Shown here piece by piece: positions 47,463 through 58,155 of a DNA stretch of 64,000 nucleotides. The stretch is taken from contig NW_018396405.1 of NCBI RefSeq assembly GCF_000003195.3, forward strand, positions 473,727 through 537,726. Direction: 5' to 3'. Position 1 is the first letter of the stretch, and each line of letters opens with the position of its first letter. The notes beneath the pieces are model-generated. The model ran no database searches and was not told the DNA's origin. It saw only the letters and a list, made by a program, of their open reading frames with translations. The translations under genes and the position numbers were made by a program. The DNA comes from Sorghum bicolor. Taxonomy: Eukaryota > Streptophyta > Magnoliopsida > Poales > Poaceae.

Positions 47463-48394
47463 AGATCAATCGATCCCTTGTCAGGCCTCAAAGGGAAGCC
47501 GTCGACGTGCTCTGGCTAGAAGTCGCCAGCAACGGCCGCCCTGACTCGGGCCGCAACCTCATCGTCCGCTGAAGCCTCGTTAGACATCCGGCAAGCCTCG
47601 AGATCCCAGGACGAAACACCAGGACCCATCTCGTCCATCCTCAACGGTCGAGATATCAACGGGAGAACCCTCCGATGATGGACGGCCGAGAGGACGAGAG
47701 CAGCTGTCAGGCCTTCCTCGCGTAGCTTCTTCAAGGTGTCGAGGAGGGGGTCGAGCCGCGATTGGTGGACTTGGACAACGCCGTACGTCCAGTGGTCCGG
47801 GCGCTCCAAGATCAAGCGCCCGGTATAGGCAGGGAGGAGGTCGTCGTCGTTCCGCAAATAAAACCATTGGGAGTCCCACCTGGCATGGTTCGACGTCAGC
47901 CCCACCGAGATGTACTCGTGCGGCCTCTCCGACTTGCCGGTCTTGAGCACCAGGTTGAGGCATCCGGCCCGTACCGGCTTCCTCACCCCTGTGGTTCCAG
48001 TGGGGGCGTTGAAGAGCTCGCCCCGGTACAAATGGAGCCACAGATCCCAATGAGGCATCATCCCCAGGTAGCCCTCACACACCGCGGCAAAAACCGCCGC
48101 GGCGGTGACGGCGTTTGGCGAGAAGTGCTGGAGCTCCACCCCGTAGTGGTGGCAGAGTGCCCACATGAAGTGACTCGGAGGAGAGCCCAAGCCGTGGCAG
48201 TGGAACTTGGCGAAGGAGACCACGTAGCCCTTGGGCGGCCTTGGCTCCCGGTGGTCCGCCGCCGGCGCGATCCACTCTGGCCGCGACGACGAAGTGCGGG
48301 GGCGCAGGAGCCCCTCCCTCTCGAGCTCCATCAGCCGGCGCTCCGTCATCGACGACGGGCGCCAGTTATCGGCGGCGATGAGTCTCACAGGCAT
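47463..48394 (-). pseudogene. Element C antisense gene, first exon (putative gypsy-type transposon domain)
   Basis: From the ATG at 48394 (MPVRLIAADNWRPSS) through YVVSFAKFHCHGLGSPPSHF, AVCEGYLGMMPHWDLWLHLY and SQWFYLRNDDDLLPAY. This matches my memory of the plant family annotated as putative gypsy-type transposon protein (Pfam PF04195). Its biochemical role is unknown. A TAG at 47516-47518 breaks the frame, and the exon probably runs on to a GTTAAG donor near 47462, though phase with the next exon does not fit cleanly. An upstream in-frame Met at 48574 is less likely because it precedes the TATA box. Confidence 0.65.
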
Positions 48395-48518
48395 TTTCAG
48401 GTGGAAGAAGGGCGACTTCACTGCTGCTCGAGTGTGCGCGTGTGCGAGATGGCAACGAAGTTGAGGCAAGGACAAGGGCAGAAGGCGGAAGGAACGATGG
48501 CAGGAAGACCGCAGGACA

Positions 48519-48524
48519 TTTATA
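48519..48524 (-). promoter_or_regulatory. Candidate TATA box of the antisense gene
   Basis: TATAAA within CTATAAATG on the minus strand, ~125 bp upstream of the ATG at 48394. It suggests that the antisense gene had its own promoter inside the element. Confidence 0.5.
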
Positions 48525-49290
48525 GAAGGCAACCCACCAACGGACGGATCCGATGGATACGGTAACTCCTCCAATAAATGTGCCGCCTAACAGTCCTTAT
48601 CTCTCTCACAGATGGGACGCTACGAATTCCGCGCCGGTACAGTGTCGCAATGGCTCCCGCCTAAAAAGGCGCGCCCAACGGGCAAAAAGGCGAACTGCCA
48701 CGGCCACTTCCTTCCCTTGTAAGCTAAGGCACGCATTCGTTGCAGCTAAAATCTCGAGAGGTCGCAGGCTGACCCACCGAATGGGTTCGACAGCCGATCT
48801 CGAGTGCCAGAGTCAGGGATGCCCAGTGAGTGGTCGAAAATCGAGGGCCGCCTCGAGAATTCGCTGGGGATGTCCAAGGCAAGGTCGAGACGGTCGAGAG
48901 GAATCCCCCCGAAGACCGGTAACCCTGGCCACGTCAACCTTGCTTTATGAGGATGCCTCCGGGCTACAGCTGACCCCCTCGAACGGGGCACAGGTTCTCA
49001 CTTGGATTACCCGCTAGGAGCTCAATCTGGGGGAGACGACGCTCGCTCCACCAGGAGTACGTCGCGACCCCTGTGCAAAACAAACCAATCCCGGCTTTCT
49101 GCCCGTCTTCATGATGGACATCGAGAGCGCTTCCGCAGATTAGGCAATATAACCCTCGAAGGAGTCAAAAACTCCTCCAAGGGCTCGGGGGCTACCCCCG
49201 CGGGGTCGCTCGCGCGCCCCCACGGAAACTCGACCACCAAAAAGAGCCTCCACTCGAGCGCAAGCGCTCGAATAGAGACTCGGGGGCTAC
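48525..49290 (+). other. Non-coding region of element C before the 3' LTR
   Basis: Nothing coding is supported. It ends in the polypurine-like ACTCGGGGGCTAC (49278-49290) directly before the LTR. A related GGGGGCTACCCCC lies at about 49186. Confidence 0.6.
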
Positions 49291-50340
49291 TGTCGAGGAT
49301 ATCAGTAAGGGGTGCCCTAACTGATGTGCATATCGAGAGTATCTGTACGCAAGTCGAGGCATCCAACTCGACGCCTAGTTGTGTGCACGGTCCTCGATGA
49401 CCGTAGCCACGAACACGGAAAGAGCGTCCTGCGAATCGACCAGGGCTCGAGCGCCAGCCACCGTCGAATACGGAAACAGGCTCGTACGAATCGGAAGGCC
49501 TCGAGCGCAAGGACGCCACCCGCCGCCTGACACGGGCACGGGAACCAGGGCATTTAATACGCCTGCCGCGTTCTCACCTAACCCGCCAGTCACGGGAAGC
49601 GTGATAGGGAACAAGCACCCGTCCTGTCATTCTTTTTGTAGCCTTCCCCACCAAACAAGCCGGAACGTGGCAGGACACAGGGAGTGGGTCGGAACGTCCA
49701 ATCAAGACCCCCCTCGAGACGCCCAAGGTCAGCGCTCTGGCCAGCGAGGCGTTACACGGCACCTGACCCTCGAGTAGGCGTGTTTCCTTCCTGGGGAAGG
49801 GTCGGGCGACAAATGATAGCACCTCAACCACTCCGACGTAGCTGTTACCACGACGTACAAGCGTGCAACAGATAAACCAGTCCAGGACGGCGCACAGGAG
49901 CGGAATTCAGGGGCACGCGTAATCATCATCACAGTACAAGACAAGACGGCTCGAGGCCACGCCGGTACGGAGGCCTCGAGCGGGTCAGCGCACCATACCT
50001 CTATCGACCCCTACTCTGTCGCCTATACATGTACCCTAGACCTCTCCTTGGAACTATAAAAGGGGAGACCCGAGAGCGGATACAAGACACGCGATACAAC
50101 ACAATACACACATAGTAGAGCTTCCATACTCCATCTCCATCCATCTCACGCCTGTATTTACCCCTACACAAGCACTTAGGTGCAAGATAATACAAACACT
50201 CCCCCCAGCTGGACGTAGGGCCTTCTCTTGCCCGAACCAGGATAAATCTTTGTGTCTTTTCTTGCATCACCATCTGGAAAGGGGAGCACGCATACCAGTT
50301 TCACTCGTTGGTGTGACCCCCCGGGGGGAAAACACCGACA
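49291..50340 (+). repeat. 3' LTR of element C
   Basis: 1050 bp from TGTCGAGGATATC to ACCGACA, uninterrupted, followed by the GTATG target duplication. TATAAAAGGGG at 50055-50065 is the promoter motif. Confidence 0.95.
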
Positions 50341-53300
50341 GTATGTTCCATGCAAACCGTGCACCTATCTTGCATCAAGATTAGAACTATCTCCAAACAG
50401 ACAGAACCAAGATTCCACATGAGCCTCTTCACCAAGGAGTACCATCGCGTGTGTCAAAAATAGTTTCATAGCCTATGGTGCATTAGGCACATACCGTGTA
50501 CCTATCTTGCACCGAAACTAACACTATCTCAAAAGAGAACGAAGTGAGATTCTATATGACACACGTCATCTAGGAGTTCTATTGGGTGCTTCCAAATATA
50601 TTTCGAAGCATATGGTACGTTCAATGCAATTCGTGCACCTATCTTGCATCAAGATTAGCACTATCTCCAAACAAAGCAAACTGAGCTTCCACTTGAGCCC
50701 CTTTACCTAGGAGTATCTCGGGTGCATACAAAATGGTTTCTTAGCCTATGATGCATTAGGCGCAAACTGTGTACCTATCTTGCACCAAAACTAACTCTGT
50801 CTCCAAACAGACCAAAGCGAGATTCTATATGACACATGTCATCTAGGAGTTCTATTAGGGTGCGTCTAAATAGATTTCTTAGCATATGGTATGTTCCATG
50901 CAAACTGTGCACCTATCTTGCATCAAGATTAGCACTATCTCCAAACAGATCGAACCGACCTTCCACTTGAGCCTCTTCACCTAGGATTAATATCGGGTGC
51001 TTCCATAATGGTTTCCGAGCCTATGGTGCATTATGCGCAAACCATGCACCAATCTTGCACCTAAACTAAGACTGTCTCCAAACAGATTGAAGCGAGATTC
51101 CATATGACACACATGATCTAGGAGTTCTATCGGGTGCGTCCAAATTGATTTATGAGAATATGGTATGTTCCATGCAAACCGTACACCTATCTTTCATCAA
51201 GATTAGCACTATGTCCAGACATACCGAACCGAGCTTTCACTTGAGCCTCTTCAACTAGGAATACCATCGGGAACTTCCACAACGGTTTCTGAGCCTATGG
51301 TGCACTGGGCACAAACCATGCACCTATCTTGCATCGAAACTAATTCTATCTCCAACTGGACTGAAGCGAGATTCCATATGATACACTTCATCTAGTAGTT
51401 CCATCGGGTGCATCTACAGTTCCATCGAGTGTCCAAATTGATTTCTGAGCATATGGTATGTTCCATGCAAACCGTGCACCTGTCTTGCATCAAGATTAGA
51501 ACTATCTCCAAACAGACAGAACCAAGATTCCACATGAGCCTCTTCACCAAGGAGTACCATCACGTGCGTCCAAAATAGTTTCTTAGCCTATAGTGCATTA
51601 GGCACAACCGTGTACCTATGTTGCACCGAAACTAACACTATCAGCAAAGAGACCGAAGTGAGATTCTGTATGAGATTGTGTATGATACACGTCATCTAGG
51701 AGTAATATTGGGTGCGTCCAAATATATTTCTTAGCATATGGTACGTTCGATGCAATTCGTGCACTTATCTTGCTCAAGATTAGCACTATCTCCAAACAAA
51801 GCAAACTGAGCTTCCACTTGAGCCCCTTTACCTAGGAGTATCATCGGGTGCATCCAAAATGGTTTCTTAGCTTATGATGCATTAGGCGCAAACTGTGTAC
51901 CTATCTTGCACCAAAACTAACTCTGTCTCCAAATAGACCAAAGCGAGATTCCATATGACACATGTCATCTAGGAGTTCTATTGGGATGCGTCCAAATGGA
52001 TTTCTTAGCATATGGTATGTTCCATGCAAACCATGCACCTATTTTGCAACAAGATTAGCACTATCTCCACACAGATCGAACCGACCTTCCACTTGAGCCT
52101 CTTCACCTAGGAGTATTATCGGGTGCTTCCATAATGGTTTCTGAGCCTATGGTGCATTATGCGCAAACCATGCACCAATCTTGCACCTAAACTAACACTG
52201 TCTCCAAATAGATTGAAGTGAGATTCCATATGACACACATGATCTAGGAGTTCTATCGGGTTCGTCCAAATTGATTTATGAGAATATGGTATGTTCCACA
52301 CAAACGGTACACCTATCTTTCATCAAGATTAGCACTATCTCAAAGCAGACCGAACCGAGCTTTCACTTGAGCCTCTTCACCTAGGACTATCGTCGGGAAC
52401 TTCCACAACGATTTCTGAGCCTATGGTGCACTGGGCACAAACCATGCAACTATCTTGCACCAAAACTAATACTATCTCCAACTGGACCGAAGCGAGATTC
52501 CATATGATACACTTCATCTAGTAGTTCCATCAGGTGCATCTACAGTTCCATCGGGTGTGTCCAAATTGATTTTTGAGCATATGGTATGTTCCATGCAAAC
52601 CGTGCACCTATCTTGCATCAAGATTAAAACTATCTCCAAACAGACAGAACCAAGATTCCACATGAGCCTCTTCACCAAGAAGTACCATCGCCTGCGTCCA
52701 AAATAGTTTCTTAGCCTATGGTGCAATAGGCACAAACCGTGTACCTATCTTGCACCGAAACTAACACTATCTCCAAAGAGACCGAAGTGAGATTCTATAT
52801 GACACATGTCATCTAGGAGTTCTATTGGGTGCTTCCAATTATATTTCGAAGCATATGGTACGTTCCATGCAGTTCATGCACCTATCTTGCATCAAGATTA
52901 GCACTATCTCCAAACAAAAGCAAACTAAGCTTCCACTTGAGCCCCTTTACCGAGGAGTATCATCGGGTGCATCCAAAATTATTTCTTAGCCTATGATGCA
53001 TTTGGCGCAAACTGTGTACCTATCTTGCACCAAAACTAACTCTGTCTCCAAACAGACCGAAGCGAGATTCCACATGACATATGTCATCTAGGAGTTCTAT
53101 TGGGGTGCGTCCAAATGGATTTCTTAGCATATGGTATGTTCCATGCAAACCGTGCACCTATCTTGCATCAAGATTAGCACTATCTCCAAACAGATCGAAC
53201 CGACCTTACACTTGAGCCTCTTCACCTAGGATTATCATCGGGTGCTTCCATAATAGTTTCTGAGCCTTGGTGCATCATGCGTAAACCATGCACCAATCTT

Positions 53301-55955
53301 GCACCTAAACTAAGACTATCTCCAAACATATTGAAGCGAGATTCCATATGACACACATGATCTAGGAGTTCTATCGGGTGCGTCCAAATTTATTTATGAG
53401 AATATGGTAGGTTCCATGCAAACCATACACCTATCTTTCATCAAGATTAGCACTATCTCCAAACAGATTGAACCGACCTTCCACTTGAGCCTCTTCACCT
53501 AGGATTGTCATCGGGTGCATACATAATAGTTTCTGAGCCTTGGTGCATCATGCGCAAACCATGCACCAATCTTGCACCTAAACTAAGACTATCTACAAAC
53601 AGATTGAAGCGAGATTTGACACACATGATCTAGGAGTTCTATCGGGTGCGTCCAAATTGATTTATGAGAATATGGTATGTTCCATGCAAACCATACACCT
53701 ATCTTTCATCAAGATTAGCACTATCTCCAAACAGATTGAACCGACCTTCCACTTGAGCCTCTTCAACTAGGAGTACCATCAGGACTTTCCACAACGATTT
53801 CTGAGCCTATGGTGCACTGGGCACAAACCATGCAACTATCTTGCACCGAAACTAATACTATCTCCAACTAGACCGAAGCGAGATTCCATATGATACACTT
53901 CATCGAGTAGTTCCATCGGGTGCATCTACAGATCCATCGGGTTTGTCCAAATTGATTTCTGAGCGTATGGTATGTTCCGTGCAAACAGTGCACCTATCTT
54001 GCATCAAGGTTAGAACTATCTCCAAACAGACAGAACCAAGATTCCACTTGAGCCTCTTCACCAAGGAGTACCATCGTGTGCCTCCAAAATATTTTCTTAG
54101 CCTATGGTGCATTAGGCACAAACCGTGTACCTATCTTGCACCGAAACTAACACTATCTCCAAAGAGACCGAAGTGAGATTCTATATGACACACGTCATCT
54201 AGGAGTTCTATTGGGTGCTTCCAAATATATTTCGAAGCATATGGTATGTTCCATGCAATTCGTACACCTATCTTGCATTAAGATTAGCACTATCTCCAAA
54301 CAAAAGCAAACTGAGCTTCCACTTGAGCCCCTTTATGCAAGAGTATCATCGGGTGCATCCAAAATGGTTTCTTAGCCTATGATGCATTAGGCGCAAACTG
54401 TGTACCTATCTTGCACCAAAACTAACTCTATCTCCAAACAGACCAAAGCGAGATTCCATATGACACATGTCATCTAGGAGTTCTATTGGGGTGCGTCCAA
54501 ATGGATTTCTTAGCATATGGTATGTTCCATGCAAACCGTGCACCTATCTTGCATCAAGATTAGCACTATCTCTAAACAGATCGAACCGAACTTCCACTTG
54601 AGCCTCTTCACCTAGGATTATCATCGGGTGCTTCCATAATGGTTTCTGAGCCTATGGTGCATTATCCGCAAACAATGCACCAATCTTGAACCTAAACTAA
54701 GACTGTCTCCAAACTGGACCGAAGTGAGATTCCATATGATACACTTCATCTAGTAGTTCCATCGGGCGCATCTACAGTTCCATCGGGTTTGTCCAAACTG
54801 ATTTCTGAGCATATGGTATGTTCCATGCAAACCGTGCACCTATCTTGCATCAAGATCAGAACTATCTCTAAATAGATAGAACCAAGATTCCACTTGAGCC
54901 TCTTCACCAAGGAGTACCATCGTGTGCGTCCAAAATAGTTTCTTAGCCTATGGTGCATTAGGCACAAACCGTGTACCTATCTTGCACCGAAACTAACACT
55001 ATCTCCAAAGAGACCAAAGTCACATTCTATATGACACCTATCTTGCATCAAGATTAGCATCAATATATTTCGAAGCATATGGTACGTTCCATGCAATTCG
55101 TGCACCTATCTTGCATCAAGATTAGCACTATCTCCAAACAAAAGCAAACTGAGCTTCCACTTGAGCCCCTTTACCCAGGAGTATCATCGGGTGCATCCAA
55201 AATGGTTTCTTAGCCTATGATGCATTAGGCGCAAACTGTGTACCTATTTTGCACTAAAACTAACTCTGTCTCCAAATAGACCAAAGCGAGATTCCATATG
55301 ACACATGTCATCTAGGAGTTCTATTGGGGTGCGTCCAAATAGATTTCTTAGCATATGGTATGTTCCATACAAACCGTGCACCTATCTTGCATCAAGATTA
55401 GCACTATCTCCAAACAGATTGAACCGACCTTCCACTTGAGCCTCTTCAACTAGGAGTACCATCAGGACTTTCCACAACGATTTCTGAGCCTATGGTGCAC
55501 TGGGCACAAACCATGCAACTATCTTGCACCGAAACTAATACTATCTCCAACTAGACCGAAGCGAGATTCCATATGATACACTTCATCGAGTAGTTCCATC
55601 GGGTGCATCTACAGATCCATCGGGTTTGTCCAAATTGATTTCTGAGCGTATGGTATGTTCCGTGCAAACAGTGCACCTATCTTGCATCAAGGTTAGAACT
55701 ATCTCCAAACAGACAGAACCAAGATTCCACTTGAGCCTCTTCACCAAGGAGTACCATCGTGTGCCTCCAAAATATTTTCTTAGCCTATGGTGCATTAGGC
55801 ACAAACCGTGTACCTATCTTGCACCGAAACTAACACTATCTCCAAAGAGACCGAAGTGAGATTCTATATGACACACGTCATCTACCAGTTCTATTGGGTG
55901 CTTCCAAATATATTTCGAAAAATATGGTATGTTGGATTGGACTAGCAACGGTCGC
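50341..55955. repeat. Right satellite array, rearranged higher-order repeats
   Basis: The same ~137-bp monomers and A/B alternation as the left array, but units are of unequal length. Phase points at 51323, 52449, 53835 and 55518 give steps of about 1126, 1386 and 1683 bp. The long 158-bp-type monomer recurs at steps of 1386, 846 and 837 bp, i.e. about 10, 6 and 6 monomers. There is a local dimer duplication (53188-53460 and 53461-53728), a broken monomer near 55035-55075, and a near-identical block repeated at a 1683-bp offset (about 53711-54245 and 55394-55928). Confidence 0.92.
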
Positions 55956-56513
55956 NNNNNNNNNNNNNNNNNNNNNNNNNNNNNNNNNNNNNNNNNNNNN
56001 NNNNNNNNNNNNNNNNNNNNNNNNNNNNNNNNNNNNNNNNNNNNNNNNNNNNNNNNNNNNNNNNNNNNNNNNNNNNNNNNNNNNNNNNNNNNNNNNNNNN
56101 NNNNNNNNNNNNNNNNNNNNNNNNNNNNNNNNNNNNNNNNNNNNNNNNNNNNNNNNNNNNNNNNNNNNNNNNNNNNNNNNNNNNNNNNNNNNNNNNNNNN
56201 NNNNNNNNNNNNNNNNNNNNNNNNNNNNNNNNNNNNNNNNNNNNNNNNNNNNNNNNNNNNNNNNNNNNNNNNNNNNNNNNNNNNNNNNNNNNNNNNNNNN
56301 NNNNNNNNNNNNNNNNNNNNNNNNNNNNNNNNNNNNNNNNNNNNNNNNNNNNNNNNNNNNNNNNNNNNNNNNNNNNNNNNNNNNNNNNNNNNNNNNNNNN
56401 NNNNNNNNNNNNNNNNNNNNNNNNNNNNNNNNNNNNNNNNNNNNNNNNNNNNNNNNNNNNNNNNNNNNNNNNNNNNNNNNNNNNNNNNNNNNNNNNNNNN
56501 NNNNNNNNNNNNN
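55956..56513. other. Assembly gap (558 N)
   Basis: Run of N. The 20 or so bases just before it (GGATTGGACTAGCAACGGTC) are not satellite and may be an assembly artefact. Confidence 0.95.
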
Positions 56514-56751
56514 CTTGAGCCCCTTTACCCAGGAGTATCATCGGGTTGCATCCAAAATGGTTTCTTAGCCTATGATGCATTAGGCGCAAACTGTGTAACT
56601 ATCTTGCACAAAAACTAACTATGTCTCCAAACAGACCGAAGCAAGATTCCATATGACACATGTCATCTAGGAGTTCTATTGGGGTGCGTCCAAATGGATT
56701 TCTTAGCACTATCTCCAAATAGACCGAACCGAACTTTCACTTGAGCCTCTT
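56514..56751. repeat. Satellite between the first gap and solo LTR 1
   Basis: Includes a hybrid monomer in which TTCTTAGCA joins CTATCTCCAAATAGACC, a deletion junction shared with 60590-60620 and 63476-63502. Confidence 0.92.
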
Positions 56752-57715
56752 TGATGAGGACATCCCTAGCATTCATTCATCTTCAAATGAAACTCCACTT
56801 GATATAAGTGGTCCAATTACAAGAAGTAGAGCTAAACAATTGGAGAAGGAAATTCATTCTCAGGTGAACGCTAACCTTATGTTTAATAATCAGTTTATGT
56901 TGAATGATCCTATACTTTTGAGTTCTTGTTTCAATGTCCTTAGGAATGATGGAGGGTATGAACCAGCATGGGATGAAGATGGATTCAAGCCTTTGGACAT
57001 CTGAACCAAGAAGCCTATCGTGTGCATAAATAAAATGGTGGTTCATTACTTCTGCATGAGAAGGCAACCAGAAGCTAGATGGCTGACCCATGGTACAAAT
57101 TCCAAGCATCACCACGGACAGAATACAAGGAGTTACGTGGCATTCTACAGATGGATGAAAGCATCTTTAAGTCTATGTTGCAGCCCATCAAACGGTTCAT
57201 TATTTAGACTTCCCAATAAAGAGTTATGCTCATTTTAGTAACTGCTGCCAGAAGCTGAGAAGACGCGCGAACCAGCCACAAAATCCACTAGTGGATGTGC
57301 ATGCTGTCATGTATTCAAAGCTGAACGCCCCTATCTATATATATCTCTTGTACTAGACAATGAAAGGACACATCTTGCTTGGTTAAAATTCAGAATACAC
57401 AAACTCGTGGAGTTTTGTTTATGCGTGAGTCTTGAGAGGCTTGCAAAACATGTTCTTTCGATTCCTGAGGGAGTTGTAGAACGCCGAACTGCGGTTCATC
57501 CAGTTTGTGCCTTCACGTCTATACGGCGTGATTGCGTGGGCTGTTCGTCGGTACGTGGAAGGGTGATTGTCTCGGTAGTTCGTCGCGTGGACAGCCTCGC
57601 GGTGCACTGCCTCTTCACCAGGTCACGCAGCGACAAGTTATCAAGTTCGCAAATCCTACGAGAAGATCGGGCCACAACGACTTGTCTCACGCTATCCCTA
57701 GACGTGAGCATATCA
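56752..57715 (+). mobile_element. CRM-like solo LTR, copy 1
   Basis: 964 bp, from TGATGAGGACATC to GAGCATATCA, flanked by CTCTT (56747-56751 and 57716-57720). The start is identical to the LTRs of elements A and B, and the reading frame of the polyprotein runs into it, as in CRM centromeric retrotransposons. A TATATATAT at 57336-57344 is the likely TATA region. No internal sequence is present, so it is a solo LTR. Confidence 0.9.
56753..57004 (+). pseudogene. CRM-like polyprotein C-terminal tail within solo LTR 1
   Basis: 84 codons open from the LTR start to TGA, with GPITRSRAKQLEKEIHSQV, the same kind of (T)RxRA motif as [12 protein letters not shown] in element B. In an intact element this is the last part of the integrase (CR-type tail) encoded by the 3' LTR. 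Here it has no start of its own; it is a relic. Confidence 0.75.
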
Positions 57716-57962
57716 CTCTTCACGTAGGAGTATCATCGGGAACTTCCACAACGATTTCTGAGCCTATGGTGCACTGAGCACAAACCATGCAACTATCTTG
57801 CACCAAAACTAATACTATCTCCAACTGGACCGAAGCGAGATTCCTTATGGTACACTTCCTCTAGTAGTTCCATTGGGTGCCTCTACAGTTCCATCGGGTT
57901 TGTCCCAATTGACTTCTGAGCATATGGTATGTTCCATGCAAACCGTGCACCTATCTTGCCTT
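57716..57962. repeat. Satellite between solo LTR 1 and second gap
   Basis: Begins CTCTT then CACGTAGGAG. Almost identical to the sequence following solo LTR 2 (61608 on). Confidence 0.92.
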
Positions 57963-58155
57963 NNNNNNNNNNNNNNNNNNNNNNNNNNNNNNNNNNNNNN
58001 NNNNNNNNNNNNNNNNNNNNNNNNNNNNNNNNNNNNNNNNNNNNNNNNNNNNNNNNNNNNNNNNNNNNNNNNNNNNNNNNNNNNNNNNNNNNNNNNNNNN
58101 NNNNNNNNNNNNNNNNNNNNNNNNNNNNNNNNNNNNNNNNNNNNNNNNNNNNNNN
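57963..58155. other. Assembly gap (193 N)
   Basis: Run of N inside satellite. Spacing of the flanking phase points (57792 to 58800, 1008 bp against the local 1120) suggests the gap is undersized by roughly 110 bp. Confidence 0.95.

Larger units (their letters stand above)
15685..50340 (+). mobile_element. Element C: Tat-lineage-like Ty3/gypsy retrotransposon with antisense gene, host of two nested elements
   Basis: It starts TGTCGAGGATATC, ends ACCGACA and is flanked by GTATG (15680-15684 and 50341-50345). After removing elements B and D, about 11.9 kb remains: 5' LTR, primer binding site, degraded gag and protease, integrase without RT/RNase H, a multi-exon antisense gene, and the 3' LTR. 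An antisense ORF between pol and the 3' LTR is a known trait of the Tat lineage (e.g. Grande). The lineage call rests on that, on the style of gag and integrase, and on the polypurine context; RT, the usual classifier, is absent. The two LTRs differ at about seven of the first ~128 bases, so this is older than element A. Confidence 0.85.

Noticed and set aside
57407..57777. ORFs downstream of the TATA region in the solo LTRs (also 61299-61619)
   Set aside because: No motif and overlapping opposite frames; only the tail frame at the LTR start has family support.
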